Shown one piece after another: positions 22,205 to 29,279 of a stretch of DNA of 35,137 nucleotides (positions within the stretch are counted from its first letter, which is position 1; the number at the start of each line of letters is the position of its first letter). The notes under the pieces were generated by a model that saw nothing but the letters and a program-made list of their open reading frames with translations, made no database searches and was not told where the DNA came from. This stretch comes from Companilactobacillus suantsaicola. Its GTDB lineage: Bacteria > Bacillota > Bacilli > Lactobacillales > Lactobacillaceae. The stretch spans positions 1 through 35,137 of the forward strand of contig NZ_RKLY01000025.1 of assembly GCF_004745525.1 (NCBI RefSeq), written 5' to 3'. The position numbers and the translations under genes were made by a program.

Positions 22205-23497
22205 CTATCTGAGATTTCCTTCAATAATAATTGGATCATAATCGATCGTCAAAATACCATTTTGAATGTTAACTAGTGAATTATCGATCAAATTAGTATA
22301 GTGGTCACTACGAACGTCAACTTTAGCACGTCCTGGTTGACCCTTCAAAGTAAATAAGCCAACACGAATCTTGCCATCAAAGGTATAACTTACTTTGACA
22401 ACATCATTTTCAAGTGCTTCGATCTTATAGTTACCTTCATATTGAATTTGATCTTGACTCAATTGATGCATTCTGTACATCAAAGCAGATAAGTCCATCT
22501 TTTGGTCTTTCCAGTCGATCTTATCCTTATCAAACAAGCTAGGTGTATGTTTCATACCAGCCTCTTGTCCGGCATAGATCAAAGTTGAACCCTTTTGGAA
22601 TTCAGAAAAGGCAGTCCAATTGAACATATCGTTTTCGTTAATAAACATCTTGTGAGCTCTAACTTGATCATGGTTCTCCAAGGCACGCATCTTAATATAG
22701 TTCTTTGGATAAATGTATTCTTGTTGATCCAAAGCTTCAATATAACGACTCAATGAAGCCTTGTCTTTGACATACTTTCTCCAGATCTCATCAATATCAT
22801 AATCGTAAGTCATGTCAAAGGCTTGATACATCTCACTATCTGAAGCAGCGGGATAATTTCTATCTCTGAGATATTTAATATAACCGCCACCAGAAGTCTC
22901 AGCTAACCAAACCATATCAGGGTTAACTTCAGCAACTTCTTTTCTAGCTTCTTTCCAGAATTCTAGTGGAACTTGTGGAGCCACGTCACATCTGAAGCCG
23001 TCAACTAAATCAGCATACTTCTTCAAGGTCTCAATTTGATAAGTCCATAGATCTTTATGTGAATAGTCTAATTCAGCCACATCAGTCCAGTCTGGATTCT
23101 TATTCTTGAGATTGCCCATATGGTCACGCAAGAACCAATTTGGATGTTCTTTGAGCAAGACCGAATCGCGTGATGTGTGATTATATACGATATCGATCAT
23201 CAATTTCATACCCATGTCGTGAACTGTCTTAGAGAAGTGTACGAAATCATCCCATGAACCAATCTTTGGATCAATTGAACGATAGTCTTTGATGGAATAT
23301 GGTGAACCGAGTTTTCCTTTACGATCCTTTTTACCGATTGGATAAATAGGTAGTAACCAAATATAGTCGGTTCCCAATTCTTTGATTCGTTGAAGATCAT
23401 CTTCCAAAGCCTTCAAAGTACCTTTTTTAGTGTGATTTCTGACAAACACACTGTAAATTTGCGCTTTTCTTAATTCAACACTTGTATCTTCTGCCAT
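22205..23497 (-). CDS. short intracellular GH13 alpha-amylase-family enzyme
   Basis: A 430-aa GH13 protein, short for the family because the C-terminal sheet domain is reduced. All core residues are present: DIVYNHTS (region I), DGFRCDV with D171, WLAETSGG with E200 and ENHDQVR with D277. There is no signal peptide, so it works on imported dextrins. The barrel starts almost at once (QIYSVFVRNH), with no carbohydrate-binding domain. Similar short amylases occur in lactobacillus maltodextrin loci. Alpha-amylase or 4-alpha-glucanotransferase activity is possible. It is 14 nt after the GH13 gene at 23512 and shares its operon. AGGGGTGTAAATA precedes the ATG. Confidence 0.82.
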   Translation of the reverse strand: MAEDTSVELRKAQIYSVFVRNHTKKGTLKALEDDLQRIKELGTDYIWLLPIYPIGKKDRKGKLGSPYSIKDYRSIDPKIGSWDDFVHFSKTVHDMGMKLMIDIVYNHTSRDSVLLKEHPNWFLRDHMGNLKNKNPDWTDVAELDYSHKDLWTYQIETLKKYADLVDGFRCDVAPQVPLEFWKEARKEVAEVNPDMVWLAETSGGGYIKYLRDRNYPAASDSEMYQAFDMTYDYDIDEIWRKYVKDKASLSRYIEALDQQEYIYPKNYIKMRALENHDQVRAHKMFINENDMFNWTAFSEFQKGSTLIYAGQEAGMKHTPSLFDKDKIDWKDQKMDLSALMYRMHQLSQDQIQYEGNYKIEALENDVVKVSYTFDGKIRVGLFTLKGQPGRAKVDVRSDHYTNLIDNSLVNIQNGILTIDYDPIIIEGNLR

Positions 23498-23511
23498 TAT
23501 TTACACCCCTA

Positions 23512-25173
23512 CTATTTTTTAAGTTCTAATGCACAACATCCCCAAGGATTCAATGTGATCACACCATTGGAAACCCTGGTTGCTTGATTAGCTAGCGCTC
23601 TTCTCCATTTGCCAGCTGGTAAAGTGAATTTCTTCGACTCACTGGAAAAGTTAGTAACGACTAACCCTTCACTTTCTTGTCCCTGACGCAAATATGCATA
23701 AATATCTCGATCAGTAATCAATAATTGATAATCACCATTGGTAAAGCAGTCATGTTTCTTGAGACACAAAAGATTCTTATAGAATGTGGCAACACTGTCT
23801 TGATTTTTTAATTCGGAATCGACATCAACACTTTGAGTTTGTCCCCAATTCCAAGGCTTTGCTTTTGAGAAACCATGATATGCTGAGTTATTCCATTGCA
23901 TTGGACCACGAGCTGTCATTTCATCTTGATTATTCAAGAGCTCCAAAATCGTTTCATCATCAAATGACTTCTCTCGTAAATTCTTGATCAAATCGACCGC
24001 TCTTTGGTCGGTAAAGTCAGCAACTTTTGAATACTTTAGACCGTGCATACCAATCTCTTCGCCGTAGTAAACCACCGGCATACCACGTTGGAGAAACATC
24101 AACATGGCCAATAATTTTGCTACATCAGCATTTTCAACTGGCAAATTCAAACGATCTAACACCCGACTGATATCATGATTACCCCAGGTCAAGGTTGGCA
24201 ATGAAACACCGGCCAAGACACTTTCCCAAGTGACGTAAGTTTTCTTTAAATAATCTAATGACAACTTACGATCTTGGAAAAATCCCGGAATATCTGGATT
24301 ACTGTCGTCATACACCTCACCATAATTACCGGAATTAACTACAACGTCACAGCCATACTCATTTTGACGGGTATATTCCGCCGCATTCAAGGCATTAGCT
24401 GAAGAAGCTTCACCAAATAAGAACGTCTCTGGCTTGTAATCTTTGATTTCTTTGACGAAATTAGCTAAATAATCCTTTACCTTAGGCAATTTTGCATAGA
24501 AGGTATCGTCTTGAGGATACTTTTCACCTGAAATCAATGAATTCTGATCTAAATTAGCTTTGGCAATGTGGATAAACGCGTCCAATCTAAATCCATCTGC
24601 ACCTTTGCTGATCCAAAATTTGGCAATATCCGCAATAGATTTTTGGACTTCTGGATTTTGCCAATTTAAATCCGGCATCTTCTTATCAAATAGATGGAAG
24701 TAATATTCGTCCGGATTATTTGGATTCTTTTCCCAGACGCTACCGCCAAAAAATGAACCCCAGTTATTGGGAACATCTCCATTTTTGGCTTGATGCCAAA
24801 TGTAATAGTCCTTAAAAATACTATTAGGATTACTGATAGCATCCTTAAACCAGGGATGTTGATCCGACGTATGATTGATTGGTAAGTCCAAAATAATGTG
24901 CAACCCTAAATGGTGAGCTTTTTGAACCATTTCAGTAAAATCATCCATATCCCCTAAGATAGGATCAATTGCAAAATAATTTGAGACATCATAACCATTG
25001 TCTACTTGTGGCGAAACAAAGATTGGATTTAACCAGATAGTATTAAATCCCATTTCTTTAACGTAATCTAAGCGTGAAATTACTCCTTTGAGATCTCCGA
25101 TACCGTCATCGTTGGTGTCTTGGAAGCTTTTGGGGTAAATTTGATACACGATTGCTTTGTCATACCAGTTCAC
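23512..25173 (-). CDS. GH13 alpha-glucosidase, predicted alpha-1,4-specific
   Basis: A 553-aa cytosolic oligoglucosidase of the same subfamily as the genes at 13321 and 14957. Nucleophile D198 (DGFRLDA), acid/base E255 (LFGEASS), region IV WGNHDISRVL, and Ala199 after the nucleophile, which points to alpha-1,4 linkages. I place the start at the GTG (25173), nine bases after AAGGGGG, giving NWYDKAIVYQIYPKSF as in homologs. A longer frame up to 25287 would run through the promoter, the hairpin and the operator and overlap malR. It is first in a two-gene operon with the 430-aa amylase. Confidence 0.86.
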   Translation of the reverse strand: MNWYDKAIVYQIYPKSFQDTNDDGIGDLKGVISRLDYVKEMGFNTIWLNPIFVSPQVDNGYDVSNYFAIDPILGDMDDFTEMVQKAHHLGLHIILDLPINHTSDQHPWFKDAISNPNSIFKDYYIWHQAKNGDVPNNWGSFFGGSVWEKNPNNPDEYYFHLFDKKMPDLNWQNPEVQKSIADIAKFWISKGADGFRLDAFIHIAKANLDQNSLISGEKYPQDDTFYAKLPKVKDYLANFVKEIKDYKPETFLFGEASSANALNAAEYTRQNEYGCDVVVNSGNYGEVYDDSNPDIPGFFQDRKLSLDYLKKTYVTWESVLAGVSLPTLTWGNHDISRVLDRLNLPVENADVAKLLAMLMFLQRGMPVVYYGEEIGMHGLKYSKVADFTDQRAVDLIKNLREKSFDDETILELLNNQDEMTARGPMQWNNSAYHGFSKAKPWNWGQTQSVDVDSELKNQDSVATFYKNLLCLKKHDCFTNGDYQLLITDRDIYAYLRQGQESEGLVVTNFSSESKKFTLPAGKWRRALANQATRVSNGVITLNPWGCCALELKK

Positions 25174-25209
25174 AATACACAGCCCCCTTCTTGTAAACCC
25201 TTTCATCTC

Positions 25210-25239
25210 AGTATAAAAAAGTAAGCCCCGCGATAGCAA
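25210..25239 (-). promoter_or_regulatory. promoter of the GH13 two-gene operon
   Basis: On the minus strand, TTGCTA (25234-25239), an 18-nt spacer and TATACT (25210-25215). The operator stands 12 nt upstream of the -35, as at malE. The -35 and spacer coincide with the malR terminator hairpin. Confidence 0.5.
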
Positions 25240-25244
25240 GGCTT
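25211..25244 (-). terminator. intrinsic terminator of malR, overlapping the next promoter
   Basis: On the minus strand a 9-bp stem (AAGCCTTGC with GCGGGGCTT, two G-U pairs) and a UAUC loop are followed by ACTTTTTTAT. It would end the malR transcript just after its stop codon. Confidence 0.65.
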
Positions 25245-25251
25245 TGATTGA

Positions 25252-25265
25252 TGTTAACGGTAACA
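25252..25265 (-). promoter_or_regulatory. putative MalR operator, GH13 operon promoter
   Basis: TGTTACCGTTAACA on the minus strand, the exact reverse complement of the site at 22082-22095 as read in the same direction. It lies two bases after the malR stop codon. Confidence 0.7.
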
Positions 25266-25267
25266 GT

Positions 25268-26215
25268 TTAGTTCCGCAAAGTACCACCTAGACTAACATT
25301 AGGTTCGAACACTAATGAACCTTGAGAAGTCCCATTTTGAATCTTATCGAGTAAGTTTTCTCCGCAAGCACTACCCATTTCAATAATGGACTGTTTGATA
25401 GTAGTAATTTTAGGAGATGCCACTTGATTTAAAAAGACTCCATCGAAACCAGTTACCCCAAAATCTTCTGGAATCTTACCACCACGGCGTAAAATACCAC
25501 GTTCAATTCCCATTGCTAACCGATCAGACGCACAGACAAATGCCGTATTTTTTTCGATTTTATCCCAATTATCGTCAATAAAATCTTCTGCCATATGACT
25601 ATGATTACCAAATCGATGTAATTCAGGGATCATTCGTTTCTCCTGAACCTGTTGTAAATAACCGGCTTCACGAGAATATTCGAATGATTCCTTACTATCG
25701 ATACCAATATAAATCAATTTATCGTAGCCTTTTTCTAAGGCCAATTGTGACATAAGATAAGTTGCTGCTTTGTTATTTGTATCAACGTAATCCAAGCCAT
25801 AACGATTCTCACCAAACAAAACCACCGGTTTTTTTAAATCCTTGATCCAGCTGACATCGCTTTCACGCATCCCCGTAATAATATAACCGTCACAATTACC
25901 AATATCAAAATTACGACGAGTGACCAGCTGCAAAGAATATTGGTGCAGATCTAAAGTCTTGGCGATTCCAATCATTAAATTCATGTAATAAGGCTCAGTT
26001 GTATCAATATCTTCTAAGATACATAACTTGATGATACGAGTTGTCCTGTTGGCCAAAGCTTTAGCAATCACGTTTGGATGATAATCCAATTCACGCATAG
26101 CTTCATAGACTAATTTTTTCAATTCATCAGTCACCTTATCTGGGTGGTTGATAACTCGAGAAACCGTCATCTTTGAAACGTTGGCTTTTTTTGCTACATC
26201 TAATAAAGTAGTCAT
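25268..26215 (-). CDS. malR: LacI-family maltose regulator MalR
   Basis: A 315-aa regulator with an N-terminal LacI helix-turn-helix (TTLLDVAKKANVSKMTVSRV, about 2-21), a hinge (HPNVIAKALANRTTRI) and a periplasmic-binding-type sugar sensor (YIITG, ENRYG, FVCASDRLAMGI, VTGFDG). The ATG at 26215 has GGAGGGG six bases upstream and gives the usual LacI N-terminus; an upstream in-frame start at 26236 would precede that ribosome site. It lies upstream of the GH13 operon and on the same strand as the whole maltodextrin locus. Two matching operators in the locus support its assignment. A -10-like TATAAT lies near 26244-26249. Confidence 0.88.
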   Translation of the reverse strand: MTTLLDVAKKANVSKMTVSRVINHPDKVTDELKKLVYEAMRELDYHPNVIAKALANRTTRIIKLCILEDIDTTEPYYMNLMIGIAKTLDLHQYSLQLVTRRNFDIGNCDGYIITGMRESDVSWIKDLKKPVVLFGENRYGLDYVDTNNKAATYLMSQLALEKGYDKLIYIGIDSKESFEYSREAGYLQQVQEKRMIPELHRFGNHSHMAEDFIDDNWDKIEKNTAFVCASDRLAMGIERGILRRGGKIPEDFGVTGFDGVFLNQVASPKITTIKQSIIEMGSACGENLLDKIQNGTSQGSLVFEPNVSLGGTLRN

Positions 26216-26309
26216 GAATTCCCCTCCATACATCACAATTTTATTATAACAATTAAAAAGGTTTTCAGGAGTTTTTTTATAAATTTGCCTAAATTTCAGT
26301 TCATTTTTT

Positions 26310-26332
26310 TAGAATTATATTAATTAATTCTA
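26310..26332. repeat. inverted repeat between malR and the glycosyltransferase gene
   Basis: Arms TAGAATTA (26310-26317) and TAATTCTA (26325-26332) are perfect, with a 7-nt spacer. It lies about 87 nt before the glycosyltransferase start, in a very AT-rich divergent gap. It might be an operator, but chance is possible at this base composition. Confidence 0.3.
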
Positions 26333-26418
26333 AAATAATATAAATAAGCAACCTGTTTGAACATCTTTCCTTTTTGAGTAGAATTCTAATTGAAAAATAA
26401 TTGGGAAGATGATATTTA

Positions 26419-27708
26419 ATGATTATTTATCTAATAGCGGTAACGATTTTCATGATTCAATGTTTTGTGATGTATTACATCTACGCCACACAACGCAAGC
26501 AATTCCAAAAAGATATGAAAAATGCTTACGAACCAGACCAAGATGTGAATCAGTTCTTTTACTTTATGTTACTTCCTTGTTTGAATGAAGGAAAAGTAAT
26601 TAAGAACTCACTTACTCGTTTAAACAGTTTGCCAGGGCAGAAACAGATTATTGTGATTGACGATGCTTCTGACGACGACACCGTCGCTCAAGCTAAGAGT
26701 ATTGATGGTCCCATTTCAATTGTTGAACGTAAATTACCCAATGCTAGAACTGGTAAAGGTGATGCTTTAAATAGTGCCGTCACAGAAATTCAAAGAGTTA
26801 TCAAAGAAAAACAGCTTGATCCTAAAAAATGTATCGTCGGTGTGCTTGATGCTGATGGCGTTTTAAGTGCCAATAGTATTTATAAATTAAATGATGGTTT
26901 TGACGACGATTCAGTTGACGCAATTCAATTACGTGTCAAAATGAAGACTCCTAAAAAAATCTTACAAACTTTTCAAGATATCGAATTCTTTGTAATCAAT
27001 CATTTGATTCAATTGGTCAGAACCCATCTTAATGCCGTCGCATTATGTGGTGACGGACAGTTTTTCAGATATTCCTCCGTTTTCAAAGCTCTCGGTTCAC
27101 AACCTTGGGGTAACGCTTTACTTGAAGATTATGAATTAACTTTACGCATGGAGCTCAATGGTTTGAATATTAAATATATTGATGAAGCCTATGTCGAGCA
27201 AGAAGCCCTCTTTAGCGTTAAAAAGCTTATCAGACAACGTGCTAGATGGGCTCAAGGCGGTTTCAACTGCTGGAAGTATCTCAAAGCGATTACTTTTTCA
27301 AAAACTGTTACGACCAGTCAAAAACTGGATACCTACTTCTTCTTCATCCAACCGGTGATCAACATTTTAGCCGACTTCAGTATCATTTATTTAACTTTTG
27401 ACTTTATCTTCAGATATCTCAAAAATCCTGAATTTATCTTCATCGCTTTTGTAATCATGACTATTTTGAGTTTCTTCTTTGGAACAGTCTTTACTTTGAT
27501 TTATATCAAAGAATTAAAAGTCAGCGACAAAGCTCATTTGGTAATTCAACAAGGAGACATGATCAATGAGAAATTCAAATTAAGAAGAATGATTCTCTCA
27601 ATTGGTTTAATTTCCTATATTTATATCGTTTTGTTCTTCAGTTTGATGATTTCTGGTTATCATTTGATTATTGGTCATACAAGCTGGGATAAAACCCAAC
27701 GTAACTAG
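26419..27708 (+). CDS. membrane-bound processive family-2 glycosyltransferase
   Basis: A 429-aa GT2 enzyme with one N-terminal membrane segment (about 1-22), a cytoplasmic catalytic domain and three or four C-terminal membrane segments (from about 305). The signature is complete: IDDASDD (D81, D82), DAD (144-146), ED (236-237) and QRARW (273-277). This is the pattern of processive enzymes that polymerise beta-linked sugars and pass them through the membrane, such as chitin, hyaluronan, cellulose or poly-N-acetylglucosamine synthases. It stands alone, divergent from malR and with its own terminator. No partner gene such as a c-di-GMP receptor or export subunit is adjacent. The product is unknown. 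Confidence 0.85.
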   Translation: MIIYLIAVTIFMIQCFVMYYIYATQRKQFQKDMKNAYEPDQDVNQFFYFMLLPCLNEGKVIKNSLTRLNSLPGQKQIIVIDDASDDDTVAQAKSIDGPISIVERKLPNARTGKGDALNSAVTEIQRVIKEKQLDPKKCIVGVLDADGVLSANSIYKLNDGFDDDSVDAIQLRVKMKTPKKILQTFQDIEFFVINHLIQLVRTHLNAVALCGDGQFFRYSSVFKALGSQPWGNALLEDYELTLRMELNGLNIKYIDEAYVEQEALFSVKKLIRQRARWAQGGFNCWKYLKAITFSKTVTTSQKLDTYFFFIQPVINILADFSIIYLTFDFIFRYLKNPEFIFIAFVIMTILSFFFGTVFTLIYIKELKVSDKAHLVIQQGDMINEKFKLRRMILSIGLISYIYIVLFFSLMISGYHLIIGHTSWDKTQRN

Positions 27709-27736
27709 ATTACAACTTTAATCAATATTATCGATA

Positions 27737-27792
27737 AAAGGGTATCACTAGACTCGCGCACTTTGCTGCCAGTCTAGTGATATCCTTTTTTT
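27737..27792 (+). terminator. intrinsic terminator of the glycosyltransferase gene
   Basis: A long stem (GGTATCACTAGACT with AGTCTAGTGATATCC, one G-U) is followed by TTTTTTT on the plus strand. The minus strand has only a short T run, so any activity in that direction would be weaker. Confidence 0.85.
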
Positions 27793-27796
27793 GGAA

Positions 27797-27907
27797 CAAA
27801 AAACTCGATCGGGTTCAGATGTGAAACTATAATTAGCGCTCATGCACTTACTATAATTTCACATCGTTTCAGTCCCAACCGAGTTTTTGTAGAGAACAGC
27901 ATACTTA
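27797..27907 (-). repeat. intergenic structured repeat, copy E7 (short form)
   Basis: A 111-bp version that keeps the end motif (AAGTATGCTGTTCTCTAC) and an outer stem (AAAAACTCGGTTGGGA with the CGATCGGG arm to AAAAACTCG). One inner hairpin is left (GATGTGAAA with TTTCACATC); the other inner arm is deleted. It follows the small reading frame at 27920 on the minus strand. Confidence 0.75.
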
Positions 27908-27919
27908 CACCAAAAAAAT

Positions 27920-28081
27920 TTATACCATACTCTTTTTTACATGTGACTTACGATAACTGTGAATTTCAATAATTATAAATATAACTAAACTTAATATTGC
28001 TGCTCCGATAAAAGGATTAATCAAAAATTTTGGAAAATATAAATCTTTTGAGATTTGATTTATAAATACATTAAATTTCAT
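27920..28081 (-). CDS. small membrane protein (53 aa), toxin-like
   Basis: A short frame on the minus strand that begins MKFNVFINQISKDLYF and has one hydrophobic segment (about 24-39, AAILSLVIFIIIEI) followed by a basic tail (YRKSHVKK). AAGAGG lies eight bases before the ATG at 28081; an in-frame ATG at 28087 is too close to it. The size and layout resemble Fst/Ldr-type type I toxins, but no antisense RNA or family motif could be confirmed. The exact stop depends on the count of a T run near 27935. A hairpin with a U tract lies 50 nt upstream. It could also be non-coding. Confidence 0.45.
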   Translation of the reverse strand: MKFNVFINQISKDLYFPKFLINPFIGAAILSLVIFIIIEIHSYRKSHVKKSMV

Positions 28082-28132
28082 ATCCATCGCCTCTTATTCG
28101 AATAAATTATCTCATCTTATTTTTTAGATAGC

Positions 28133-28159
28133 AAAAAAGTCGCCCTGAGGACGACTTTT
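28133..28159 (-). terminator. hairpin with U tract upstream of the small membrane ORF
   Basis: AAAAGTCG (28135-28142) pairs with CGACTTTT (28152-28159), and TTTTTT follows on the minus strand. No gene on the minus strand is visible before it in 28160-28371, so it ends either a small RNA or a leader of the frame at 27920. The rest of that stretch holds only the promoter region of the next plus-strand gene. Confidence 0.5.
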
Positions 28160-28371
28160 AGTTACGGAGTAAAAACGTTGCTGTATGTACTTTTCTTTTG
28201 AATTTATTTGATAAATACTATTCGTATCTATCTGTTGCCATTATCTCTGATTCAAACTGGCTTGTAAATGAATTATCAAAAATCTAACTGAACCGTTAGT
28301 CGGTTGTGACAGAATTGTAAGATTGTGGTAACTATGGAATAATAAAATCGATTACATATAGAGGTGATTTT

Positions 28372-28749
28372 ATGAATTCTGCCACACAAGTTATGTTTAT
28401 TATTACTAGTTTTATTATTGCACTATCTTTGTTAGTCGGATTGATTCTGATTTCAGTTAGTCTTTTCAACATCAAAGGCCAATTAAAAAAGCGTAATCGG
28501 ATACTGGCCCAAAACTTACGACCTTATTTGCTCGTACGTCGACTTGATAACAGTACGCTCGAGATCAGAAACGCTGGCAATACTCCAGGAATTTTGGATT
28601 CCTGCAATATTTCTGAATTATCCAACTTGGTTGGACAAACTATTTTTGCTGGACAGGCTTTTACTTTTAAAAGTGAGCTAGGAAAAACTTCTGTAAATCT
28701 CGCTTATCACGACCAGATCAACCATTTTATGGATAATTGCACAATTTAA
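28372..28749 (+). CDS. small membrane-anchored protein of unknown function
   Basis: A 125-aa protein with one N-terminal membrane segment (about 8-33), a basic stretch (KGQLKKRNRI) and an outward or cytoplasmic soluble part beginning RPYLLVRRLDNSTLEIRNAG, probably beta-rich. I do not recognise a named family. AGAGGTGATTTT precedes the ATG. AACCGTTAG occurs 81 nt upstream and also 65 nt before the next gene, which may mark common control. There are no partner genes. Confidence 0.7.
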   Translation: MNSATQVMFIITSFIIALSLLVGLILISVSLFNIKGQLKKRNRILAQNLRPYLLVRRLDNSTLEIRNAGNTPGILDSCNISELSNLVGQTIFAGQAFTFKSELGKTSVNLAYHDQINHFMDNCTI

Positions 28750-28884
28750 ACTAACGTTTTTTTCTTATTAAAGAATTGATACTAACACCTTTCACTTATT
28801 TAACTTACAAACCTTACAAAACCGTTAGGACACAAGTGATTCTTTCTATGATACTATTCCTAATGAATTAAGGAGGAAGTAAAA

Positions 28885-29262
28885 ATGAGTAAAAAATTTG
28901 GTGTCGGTTTATTAGCTGTTATAATTTTATTAATTCCCTTAGCTGGTTATGAATTGTGGTACGCCCCTAATTATAAAGGTGACGACTATTACACTTACAT
29001 CGGTGATTCCTATAAGGAAGTCATTGAGAAAGATGATTCGGGAAATGAATATAAGGATTATATTTATCAACAAAAGTCATACGATCAAGACGGTAATGAG
29101 AAACTTTTAAAATTCAGTAGTGCCATCGAAAGACCCATCAAAGCTCACAATTACCTCAAGGTCACTTACAACCAAAAACATCAAAAAGTTCTTTCCTGGG
29201 AAAAAGTCAATAAAAGTGACGTTCCTAAAAAATCTATCGAAAAAATCCTAACCAACGAATAA
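28885..29262 (+). CDS. YxeA-family (DUF1093) small secreted or anchored protein
   Basis: A 125-aa protein with a hydrophobic N-terminus (GVGLLAVIILLIPLAGYEL, about 6-24, no lipobox Cys) and a soluble OB-like domain containing YYTYIGDSYKEV and LRVTYN-like beta segments (NYLKVTYNQKHQKVLSWEKV). This pattern fits the YxeA/DUF1093 family, common in lactobacilli and of unknown function. AAGGAGGAAG precedes the ATG. Its stop codon lies inside the loop of the terminator shared with the convergent GH42 gene. Confidence 0.75.
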   Translation: MSKKFGVGLLAVIILLIPLAGYELWYAPNYKGDDYYTYIGDSYKEVIEKDDSGNEYKDYIYQQKSYDQDGNEKLLKFSSAIERPIKAHNYLKVTYNQKHQKVLSWEKVNKSDVPKKSIEKILTNE

Positions 29263-29279
29263 TTGGTCAGGATTTTTTT
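29244..29279. terminator. bidirectional terminator between the YxeA-like and GH42 genes
   Basis: Arms AATCCTAACCAA (29244-29255) and TTGGTCAGGATT (29263-29274) with T tracts on both strands. The stem begins inside the last codons of the YxeA-like gene and the T tract runs into the GH42 stop codon. Confidence 0.85.

Noticed and set aside
25174-25287. N-terminal extension of the GH13 glucosidase up to 25287.
   Set aside because: It would overlap malR and cover the operator, terminator hairpin and promoter. The GTG at 25173 has a strong ribosome site and gives the family N-terminus.
26436-26450. GCGGTAACGATTTTC in the glycosyltransferase start region as another MalR operator.
   Set aside because: It lacks the second half of the TGTTAxCGxTAACA palindrome and lies within the coding sequence.
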